Assembly: GCA_002395225.1 (NCBI GenBank) | Contig: DGWH01000087.1 | Location: forward strand, 1 to 5,259 | Source: Christensenella sp. UBA4263 | Lineage (GTDB): Bacteria; Bacillota; Clostridia; Christensenellales; Aristaeellaceae | Length of the DNA stretch: 5,259 nucleotides | Direction: 5' to 3' | In this document: positions 1 through 4,805 of the stretch, one piece after another | How positions within the stretch are numbered: the first letter of the stretch is position 1 | How the letters are laid out: every line of letters starts with the position of its first letter | Translations under genes and position numbers: made by a program | Notes under the pieces: model-generated | Told to the model about the DNA's origin: nothing | Databases searched by the model: none | What the model saw: the letters and a program-made list of their open reading frames with translations, nothing else

Positions 1-676
1 CGTGAGCCAGTTCGGTTTCACGGGTGACCATGGCCAGGCGCCCGTGATCCAGCAGGTCGCGCAGAACAAGCTGCTGAGGGAGAATCAGGCGGCCCTTGGG
101 CGCGGCGGAGTCAATGGGACAGACAAGGACGGCGATTCCGCCCGGGGGGAGCAGATCACAGGCGATGGGCTTTTCGGCGCCGCGGGGGAGGAGGGCACCG
201 AGCCGCTCCTTGAGCGCCTGAATGCCCGTCAGGGCCTTTGAGCTGACCAGGCAGGCATCCGGCGGGAGCGGCTTTGTGCCGGGAAGATCCCCGTGGGTAT
301 AGACCAGAAGATGGGGAATCCCGCGCTCCCGGATGCGGCTGAGCATGTCCGTATCCTCTTCGGTCATTCCGTCGAGAGCGTTCACGACCAGAACGGCCAG
401 GTCGGCCCGGGCAAGGATTTGCCGGGTCTTGTCCACCCGGAGTTCACCCAGTGCTCCCTCATCATCAAAGCCGGGGGTGTCCATGATCACCACCGGCCCC
501 AGGGGCAGCAGTTCCATGGTCTTGATGACCGGGTCGGTGGTGGTTCCCCTGATGTCGGAAACCACGGAGAGCGACTGCCCGGTGATGGCATTGACCAGGC
601 TGGATTTCCCGGCGTTCCGGCGACCGAAAAAGCCGATATGGATGCGCTCGGCGGCAGGGGTATTCTGTAAACTCAT
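1..676 (-). CDS. hydF: [FeFe]-hydrogenase H-cluster maturation GTPase HydF, N-terminal part (runs off left edge)
   Basis: HydF is the GTPase and scaffold on which the 2Fe subcluster of the [FeFe]-hydrogenase H-cluster is assembled, with HydE and HydG, before transfer to the hydrogenase. The frame is open from an ATG at 674-676 to the window edge (225 codons). The family is usually about 400 residues, so the C-terminal iron-sulfur-binding part lies outside. Visible motifs are P-loop GRRNAGKS (residues 18-25), whose Asn is the residue that coordinates potassium in related MnmE-type GTPases; switch I GTTTDP (44-49); G3 DTPG (66-69); and a G5-like SSK (145-147). The G4 motif is unusual: THGD at 127-130 instead of NKxD. 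Residues after about 175 would begin the dimerisation domain. A GGAGG lies 5 bases before the ATG (plus-strand 682-686), which fixes the start. The adjacent TM1266-like gene supports the call. hydE and hydG are not in the window. Confidence 0.93.
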   Translation of the reverse strand, partial: MSLQNTPAAERIHIGFFGRRNAGKSSLVNAITGQSLSVVSDIRGTTTDPVIKTMELLPLGPVVIMDTPGFDDEGALGELRVDKTRQILARADLAVLVVNALDGMTEEDTDMLSRIRERGIPHLLVYTHGDLPGTKPLPPDACLVSSKALTGIQALKERLGALLPRGAEKPIACDLLPPGGIAVLVCPIDSAAPKGRLILPQQLVLRDLLDHGRLAMVTRETELAH

Positions 677-688
677 GTTTTCCTCCAG

Positions 689-728
689 ATAAAGAAACGC
701 CGTATCCCCAAAAAACAGGATACGGCGT
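689..728 (-). terminator. Stem-loop plus T-rich tract between the ACT gene and hydF
   Basis: On the minus strand a perfect 11-bp stem (arms 718-728 and 697-707, ACGCCGTATCC with its complement) encloses a 10-base T-rich loop. It is followed at once by TTTCTTTAT (697 down to 689). This has the form of an intrinsic terminator for transcription leaving the ACT gene, whose stop is 79 bases upstream. Oddly, the T-tract ends only 2 bases before the GGAGG of hydF, so hydF transcripts must either read through it or start very close to it. It could instead be an attenuator or an mRNA-stabilising hairpin. Confidence 0.65.
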
Positions 729-741
729 AAAACGCCTCATC

Positions 742-776
742 GTGTCTTTCACCTCAAGTGTCAGTTTCGGTGTCAG
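742..776. repeat. Short direct repeats GTGTCAG in the hydF leader
   Basis: Plus-strand GTGTCAG occurs at 758-764 and again at 770-776, a 12-base period. A partial copy, GTGTC, is at 742-746. The copies lie between the stop of the ACT gene and the terminator-like hairpin. They could be a protein-binding site or chance. No known operator was recognised. Confidence 0.3.
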
Positions 777-806
777 GGGATGAGTAAAAGTCTGTTCAGT
801 TGTCGG

Positions 807-1052
807 TCATACGTTTGAGTAGGTTGCTTTTGCGGTGATGCCGTCGAAGCGTCCCAGCGCTCCTGTCAGGCTGTTGATTTTGTCCTGAGGGGCATCAATG
901 ACGATGCAGATGATATTGACCCCGCGCGTGCGGTACGGAATACCCATACGGCCGACAATATAGTCCGCATAATGATGAAGCAGGTCGTTGAGCGCGGCCG
1001 TTGCCTCGGGCTTTTCGACGATAATGCTGAGTACAGCAACTCTTGTTTCCAT
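807..1052 (-). CDS. TM1266-like ACT-fold protein, putative iron-only hydrogenase system regulator
   Basis: This 81-residue protein matches, from memory, the small family annotated as 'iron-only hydrogenase system regulator' (TM1266 type). Members have a ferredoxin-like ACT fold and sit beside hydE, hydF or hydG in anaerobes. Its biochemical role is not established. Typical features seen are an N-terminal strand with METRVAVLSIIVE (1-13), a helix with LNDLLHHYADYIVGRMGIPY (21-40), and a strand with GVNIICIVIDAPQD (44-57), ending in YSNV. The length is normal for the family and there is no separate DNA-binding domain, so any regulatory action is probably through a partner or ligand. The start is supported by GGAGG at plus-strand 1061-1065, 8 bases before the ATG. 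It lies 54 bases after the pyrophosphatase gene and 130 bases before hydF, all in the same direction. The hydrogenase link is from family knowledge and the neighbouring hydF. Confidence 0.87.
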   Translation of the reverse strand: METRVAVLSIIVEKPEATAALNDLLHHYADYIVGRMGIPYRTRGVNIICIVIDAPQDKINSLTGALGRFDGITAKATYSNV

Positions 1053-1073
1053 GTCATTCGCCTCCGGAACTGT

Positions 1074-1102
1074 ATTCTAGCCGATACCGGCCAAAAAAGC
1101 AA
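1074..1102 (-). promoter_or_regulatory. Possible sigma-A-type promoter for the ACT-domain gene
   Basis: On the minus strand TTGCTT (1097-1102) and TAGAAT (1074-1079) are separated by 17 bases, matching 4 of 6 and 5 of 6 consensus positions. It sits in the 54-base gap after the pyrophosphatase stop codon. The predicted start would leave a leader of only about 15 bases, just containing the Shine-Dalgarno. If it is real, the ACT gene need not depend on transcription from the pyrophosphatase promoter. Confidence 0.4.
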
Positions 1103-1106
1103 GGGG

Positions 1107-2726
1107 TCAGCCCCATAAAGCGGCAAGCGCCGGAACCATTTGCTTCTTTCGGGAGACGACGCCGTCCAGGAAAACGTGACTGCCGCGGATCTTCTGCAGG
1201 TTGAAGGCCTGCCGGATAATCTCCTTGTCGCCATGGAAAAGGAGATCGGTGCCCTCGCGGAGGACATCGGTGATCATGAGAAGGATCATGTCGTACTGAT
1301 TTTCCTCTTTCAGCTTGCCCATTTCCCGGAGAAGCTCGTCCTGACGCTTGAGAAGCGGGCGTGTGTCCATGGTCGTGATCTGGCTGATGCCGATCCGGTG
1401 GTCCGCCAGATGATATTCCTTAAAGTCGGTTTTGAGCAGGGCATCAGCCGGTTTGTCCGAGGAACCGGCGGAGAAGACTTCCTTGCCGAGGGACTCAAGG
1501 TCGATGCCGGCGATCCGGGCAAGGCGCTCGGCGATGCGCCGGTCTCTCGGGGTGGTGGTCGGGGATTTGAACATGACCGTGTCGCTGATGATGGCGGCGG
1601 CCATGAGCCCGGCCAGTGCCTCTCCGGGCAGGAGGCCGTGTTCCTGGAACATGGTGGCGATGATGGTATTGGTGGAACCGACGGGTTCATTGCGCATGAA
1701 TACGGGATAGCCGGTTTCCACATCGCCCAGCCGGTGATGGTCGATGATCCCGACCAGTTCCGCCTGCTCAAGGCCGGGGACGGACTGGCTCAGCTCATTG
1801 TGATCCACCAGAATCAGGCGCTTGCGGTTGGGCCGCAGCAGATGGAAGCGCCCGAGGGTGCCGACTACCTTTCCGTCATTGTCCAGTACGGGATAGCTGC
1901 GGTAGCGGCTCTTGAGCACGGCATCCTGCACATCATCGATGAAATCATCCAGCTGAAACGAAACCAGATCATCCGTCTTGGCAATCCGGCTGACCGGCGT
2001 GGCCTGATACAGGAGACGTGCGGCGCGCCAGGCGTCATACGGCGTGGCGATGATGCAGGTGTCCGAGGAGATTCCGTGGAACTTTTCCGCCAGATTGCTC
2101 TGGCACAGGATGATGCAGTTGACCTTGAGGGCCAGGGCTTTTTCCACCACATCCTCCTGCTGTCCGCAGAGGATGATGGACTTGGGACCCACGTTGTGCA
2201 GATACCCGCCGGTATCCGGCAGGGCAAAGACCACCTCGCCGGAAATGGAATCGAACACGTCCTCCTGCTGATTGATGATCGTCCCTTCAATGGCGGAGAG
2301 GACGTTAAAGATGGGGGCATTGTCGATGATGGGGGAGGAAATGGCCCGCATGTCACTTTCGGCAATGCCGCCGGCGGTGACCATGCCAAAGAGTGTGCCG
2401 TCCTCATTGGTGACCGGCAGCGCGCTCAGGGTGGGGTTCTCCTGCAGGATTTCCCACGCGTGACTCACGGGGACGTTTTTGCCCAGTTTCGGGGGACGGT
2501 CAAAGTCGATGTCCCGCACCTGTGTCCGGACCGTGGAAAGCAGCATGGGCGGCTGAAAGCCGAAGCGTTTCAGAAGAAAACTGGTTTCATCGTTCAGGAG
2601 GCCCAGCCGGGCCGGAATATATCCGCTCTCGCCCAGCGTATTGCGAAGACTGGCATACGCCATGGCGGAGACGATGGAATCTGTGTCCGGGTTGCGATGA
2701 CCGCAGACATAGGTAATCTGTTCCAT
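1107..2726 (-). CDS. ppaC: CBS/DRTGG-containing manganese-dependent inorganic pyrophosphatase (family II, DHH)
   Basis: It is predicted to hydrolyse cytoplasmic pyrophosphate to two phosphates using Mn/Co-type metals. The 539-residue protein has the nucleotide-regulated architecture. The first part of the DHH catalytic domain carries HRNPDTDS (10-17). An insert follows: a CBS domain (about 67-130), a DRTGG domain (about 132-245) and a second CBS domain (about 245-300). The DHH domain then resumes with VDHN (307-310), IDHH (328-331) and SDT (381-383). The DHHA2 domain (about 425-537) ends in the substrate-binding SRKKQ (525-529). All expected metal ligands are present. In this family CBS domains bind adenine nucleotides, with AMP/ADP inhibiting; this is family knowledge. 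The start MEQITY at 2724-2726 has AGGAG 6 bases upstream (2733-2737). The frame stays open to 2981, but that extension has no homology and crosses the promoter, so it was rejected. The gene heads the minus-strand block and diverges from the TetR gene. Confidence 0.93.
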   Translation of the reverse strand: MEQITYVCGHRNPDTDSIVSAMAYASLRNTLGESGYIPARLGLLNDETSFLLKRFGFQPPMLLSTVRTQVRDIDFDRPPKLGKNVPVSHAWEILQENPTLSALPVTNEDGTLFGMVTAGGIAESDMRAISSPIIDNAPIFNVLSAIEGTIINQQEDVFDSISGEVVFALPDTGGYLHNVGPKSIILCGQQEDVVEKALALKVNCIILCQSNLAEKFHGISSDTCIIATPYDAWRAARLLYQATPVSRIAKTDDLVSFQLDDFIDDVQDAVLKSRYRSYPVLDNDGKVVGTLGRFHLLRPNRKRLILVDHNELSQSVPGLEQAELVGIIDHHRLGDVETGYPVFMRNEPVGSTNTIIATMFQEHGLLPGEALAGLMAAAIISDTVMFKSPTTTPRDRRIAERLARIAGIDLESLGKEVFSAGSSDKPADALLKTDFKEYHLADHRIGISQITTMDTRPLLKRQDELLREMGKLKEENQYDMILLMITDVLREGTDLLFHGDKEIIRQAFNLQKIRGSHVFLDGVVSRKKQMVPALAALWG

Positions 2727-2793
2727 AAATAGCTCCTTGTCTGTATAGGGGTTTGTTTCTTTCCGGAAACGGATCGGCGCTTCCGGTGCTGAA

Positions 2794-2822
2794 AGGCTAC
2801 CACGAAGTGAATCCGGTGTCAA
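2794..2822 (-). promoter_or_regulatory. Predicted promoter for the pyrophosphatase gene
   Basis: On the minus strand a perfect TTGACA (2817-2822) is followed after 17 bases by TAGCCT (2794-2799), which is only a 3 of 6 match to the -10 consensus. The predicted start near 2787 gives a leader of about 60 bases that contains a 10-bp palindrome (2760-2769). The weak -10 suggests either modest strength or a need for activation. Confidence 0.5.
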
Positions 2823-2912
2823 CCCCGGCGGGAAAATGCCGGAGAGGGACGAGAAGATGGAGAGGAAAACAGACAGGTGAGGCATGAAAATGTATCTTTG
2901 GGCAAATTGAAC

Positions 2913-2940
2913 TTGTGCGGAAAAAAGAAAACGATATAAT
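2913..2940 (+). promoter_or_regulatory. Predicted promoter for the TetR-family gene
   Basis: A perfect TATAAT at 2935-2940 is preceded after 16 bases by TTGTGC (2913-2918), which matches the -35 consensus only in TTG. It lies 44 bases before the TetR start codon, within the divergent intergenic region. TetR-type repressors commonly control their own promoter, so an operator would be expected close by. Confidence 0.6.
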
Positions 2941-2984
2941 GGCATCATCCAAAGAAAAAACAGGGAGACAGGAGGAACCAAAAA

Positions 2985-3536
2985 ATGAGAATTACCAAGA
3001 CACCGGAAGAGCGGAAAGCGGAAATGGTGGCCATTGCGTCCTCGCTGTTTGCCCGGCAGGGGTTTGTCCGGACTTCGGTTTCGGAAATAACGGACGGTGC
3101 ACAGGTCGCCAAGGGACTTTTCTACTATTATTTTGCGACCAAAGATGACATGGTCCGGAGCGTGGTGGAAGGATACTGCGCCTATCTCGAGGCGGATCTG
3201 GAGAAAATTGTCTCGGGCAATGAAACCGGACGCGAAAAACTGTCACGGCTCTTTTCGGGAGAGGCATGGCGAACGTATTTCACCCAGCCCCTGATGAACG
3301 ATCTCTGCCTGCCCACCAGCAAAGCGGTGTACAGTGACATGTGCGATCAGGTGACGGCGCATCTTCTGCCGGGCATGTCCCGGGTCATGGAGCAGGCGCT
3401 GGTGGAAGCCGGAAAGGATCCGGCACTGGCCTCTCAGCTGGCCGGAACCATGCTGTACGGCGTGCTGATGATGATGCGGACAAACCGCCTGAATGCCGAT
3501 GAAATCATGCGGATGATGGATTTGCTGCTTTCCTGA
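2985..3536 (+). CDS. TetR/AcrR-family transcriptional regulator
   Basis: This 183-residue protein is a one-component repressor of the TetR type. The N-terminal DNA-binding domain (about 8-58) has the family pattern: helix 1 with IASSLFARQGF (17-27), then TSVSEITDGAQVAKGLFYYYF (30-50), containing the recognition helix and the conserved GxxYxYF, followed by KDDM (53-56). Residues 60-183 form a helical ligand-binding and dimerisation domain that I cannot assign to a subfamily, so ligand and targets are unknown. Its last 30 residues are notably rich in methionine (LMMM, IMRMMD). The start is supported by AGGAGG at 2970-2975, 9 bases before the ATG. The gene is divergent from the pyrophosphatase gene and followed by a long gene-free stretch, so it is probably monocistronic. 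Divergence makes the pyrophosphatase or its own promoter possible targets, but the sequence does not show this directly. Confidence 0.9.
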   Translation: MRITKTPEERKAEMVAIASSLFARQGFVRTSVSEITDGAQVAKGLFYYYFATKDDMVRSVVEGYCAYLEADLEKIVSGNETGREKLSRLFSGEAWRTYFTQPLMNDLCLPTSKAVYSDMCDQVTAHLLPGMSRVMEQALVEAGKDPALASQLAGTMLYGVLMMMRTNRLNADEIMRMMDLLLS

Positions 3537-3737
3537 GCGGACAGAATCCGGAATTTCCAGGGCTGACCTGTTTACATAGATGATCCCCCCTTTTTTATAT
3601 GGATGAGACGGAGGCAGACATGCTTTCGTCTTTTCCTTTTATGCCGGAGGGGATCGTGTCTGGTCAGATCCGGGAAAAGGCAGTGCCCGGGCAGCGGGGA
3701 GGAACGGACATGGGGCGAGAAAATGAAAAACCGGGGT

Positions 3738-3766
3738 TTTCCATTCTCTGCGGGATATGATATAAT
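3738..3766 (+). promoter_or_regulatory. Strong extended -10 promoter for the secreted-protein operon
   Basis: TATAAT at 3761-3766 is preceded by TG at 3758-3759, giving an extended -10 (TGATATAAT). A -35-like TTTCCA (3738-3743, 4 of 6) lies 17 bases upstream of the hexamer. Transcription would start near 3773, giving a leader of about 120 bases before the ATG at 3893. This is the best promoter match in the window and probably drives both secreted-protein genes. Confidence 0.7.
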
Positions 3767-3784
3767 ACTGACAAAACTGACCCG

Positions 3785-3838
3785 GACAGGATCTTAAACA
3801 GCGTTCCGGCAAGTGGACCGGCTGGGAAAAGATCTGTC
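3785..3838 (+). promoter_or_regulatory. Stem-loop in the 5' leader of the secreted-protein gene
   Basis: Arms 3785-3795 and 3829-3838 pair over 10 bp with one bulged G (GACAG-G-ATCTT against AAGATCTGTC). The 33-base interior can form further pairs: CAGC 3799-3802 with GCTG 3821-3824, or CCGG 3806-3809 with CCGG 3818-3821. There is no T-run after it, so it is not a terminator. It starts about 12 bases after the predicted transcription start and ends about 40 bases before the ribosome binding site. It may stabilise the mRNA or act as a cis-regulator. Confidence 0.4.
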
Positions 3839-3892
3839 AGGGGCAGGGGGAGCAACGGAATAAGGAAACAGAGTATGTGAGGAAGGATGCAT

Positions 3893-4759
3893 ATGAAAAA
3901 AATCAGTCTTGCGCTTTTCATCGGTCTGCTGATGCTGTCTCTGGTGATGGTTTCAGCAGTGGCGGAAAACACAGAGAATGCGCCTGTGCTCGGGCCCGGG
4001 GGAGAAAACCCAAACAGTGAGTCGGACACGCCGATTTTGGGGCCGGATGGAATCAACAAGCAGGAATATCCGGATGATATTATTATCGGACCTGACGGGA
4101 TCAGCAAGTCGGAATATCCCATTGTGGGACCTGACGGGATCAACAAACAGGAATATCCCGATATCATCATTGACCCGGCGATTCACGTCTATATGTATGT
4201 GCGCACCAACAACGGCGGACGCCTGAATGTACGGGCCTGGCCGGATACGAATGCCACCATTCTTGATAAGCTCAGCTATGGGGATCGGGTGCTGGTGACC
4301 GGTTTTGCCGAGAACAGAACATGGGCAAAGATCCTGTATGACAATTCAGATGCCTATGTGCTTGCCCGTTATCTGACGGAGAATGATCCGGGACCGCGGC
4401 CGCAGCCGACGGCAACGCCCTATTATCCGCCGTACCCGACGCCGGAACCGTACTATCCGCCGTATCCGACACAGGCACCGTATGTCCCGGTGTATCCGGA
4501 GACAACGATTTCCCAGCTGAACAGTCAGTTTACCACCATGGTGGTGACCGGAAATCAGTCGTTTGTGGTCAATACCCATCCGTCCCGTATCGGCGGATAT
4601 GTGCCGCTTTACTGGGCACCGGACAACGGCTCCGCGGTGCAGCGTTACTGCTATGAGGGCGAAAGCTTCGTGGTGCTGGCCTACAACAACATGTGGCTGC
4701 AGGTGCGGGACAATGCCAGTGGATTTACCGGTTATCTCATGCGGACGTTTGCCTACTGA
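3893..4759 (+). CDS. Secreted protein with GPDGI-EYP repeats and two SH3b-type domains
   Basis: This is a 288-residue exported protein of unknown exact role. Signal peptide: MKK, a hydrophobic core (4-20), then AVA before ENTE, cleaved about residue 24. Residues 32-89 hold three copies of a short repeat (consensus GPDGINKQEYP) after a degenerate first copy. Residues 98-162 are a bacterial SH3 domain, with LNVRAWPDTNATILDKLSYGDRV typical of the SH3_3 class. A Pro/Tyr-rich linker of three 10-residue units (176-205) leads to a second, more divergent SH3b-like region (212-286) ending GYLMRTFAY. Such domains often bind peptidoglycan or mediate wall attachment, but no catalytic domain, sortase motif or membrane anchor is seen. 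I chose the ATG at 3893 because AGGAAGG (3880-3886) lies 6 bases before it. The in-frame ATG at 3887 directly abuts that site and would only add Met-His. It is probably the first gene of an operon with the next gene. Confidence 0.87.
   Translation: MKKISLALFIGLLMLSLVMVSAVAENTENAPVLGPGGENPNSESDTPILGPDGINKQEYPDDIIIGPDGISKSEYPIVGPDGINKQEYPDIIIDPAIHVYMYVRTNNGGRLNVRAWPDTNATILDKLSYGDRVLVTGFAENRTWAKILYDNSDAYVLARYLTENDPGPRPQPTATPYYPPYPTPEPYYPPYPTQAPYVPVYPETTISQLNSQFTTMVVTGNQSFVVNTHPSRIGGYVPLYWAPDNGSAVQRYCYEGESFVVLAYNNMWLQVRDNASGFTGYLMRTFAY
4034..4159 (+). repeat. Three coding repeats of a 13-residue GPDGI-EYP unit
   Basis: Units encode residues 48-60 (4034-4072), 64-76 (4082-4120) and 77-89 (4121-4159) of the secreted SH3 protein. 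Units 2 and 3 are directly adjacent, and units 1 and 2 are separated by three residues. An older copy, VLGPGGENP, is visible at residues 32-40. The units are acidic and hydrophilic and probably form a flexible or surface-exposed stretch between signal peptide and SH3 domain. Confidence 0.85.
4418..4507 (+). repeat. Pro/Tyr-rich linker of three 10-residue units
   Basis: Residues 176-185, 186-195 and 196-205 follow the pattern PYYPPYPTxx, with the third unit decayed to PYVPVYPETT. The exact 10-residue period and the absence of charged residues except Glu suggest an extended, polyproline-like spacer separating the two SH3b-type domains, possibly spanning the cell wall. Confidence 0.85.
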
Positions 4760-4805
4760 GGAATCTGCCGGTCAGAACGGAAACTGGAATTAAGCAGGAG
4801 GAAAT

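Larger units (their letters stand above)
3537..3892. other. Gene-free region between the TetR gene and the SH3-protein gene
   Basis: About 355 bases lie between the two plus-strand genes. No reading frame here has a convincing ribosome binding site or protein-like composition. The left part (3537-3735) holds a C-then-T run (3585-3596) and a weak inverted repeat (CCGGG 3670-3674 with CCCGG 3686-3690), but no convincing terminator for the TetR gene. The right part holds the promoter and structured leader listed separately. No known riboswitch class was recognised. Confidence 0.6.

Noticed and set aside
2..670. Plus-strand and other-frame open frames over hydF
   Set aside because: They are antisense or frame-shifted shadows. 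The minus-strand HydF frame carries all the GTPase motifs.
1078..1098. GCCG-GTAT-CGGC hairpin with nearby T-run after the pyrophosphatase gene
   Set aside because: On the minus strand the T-run comes before the 4-bp stem, the wrong order for a terminator. The bases are better explained as part of a promoter.
1140..2732. Long open frame on the plus strand (530 codons) opposite the pyrophosphatase gene
   Set aside because: It is the antisense of a clear conserved gene. It has no good ribosome binding site, and its composition (runs of Gly, Asp, His) is typical of mirror translation of a GC-rich gene.
2907..2940. TTGAAC (2907-2912) as the -35 box for the TATAAT at 2935
   Set aside because: It is a better hexamer than TTGTGC, but the spacer would be 22 bases, too long for a normal sigma-A promoter.
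2727..2981. N-terminal extension of the pyrophosphatase frame by 85 residues to an upstream ATG
   Set aside because: The family begins with the short strand leading into HxNPDTDS, exactly as in the MEQITY start, which has its own AGGAG site. The extension would cover the predicted promoter, and its composition does not resemble the family.
3558..3573. CAGG-GCTGA-CCTG-TTT as a terminator of the TetR gene
   Set aside because: The stem has only 4 bp and the T-run is three bases, too weak to call an intrinsic terminator.
3603..3797. Small plus-strand frame of 64 codons in the gene-free region
   Set aside because: It has no ribosome binding site, is rich in Arg and Cys, and runs through the predicted promoter of the next gene.
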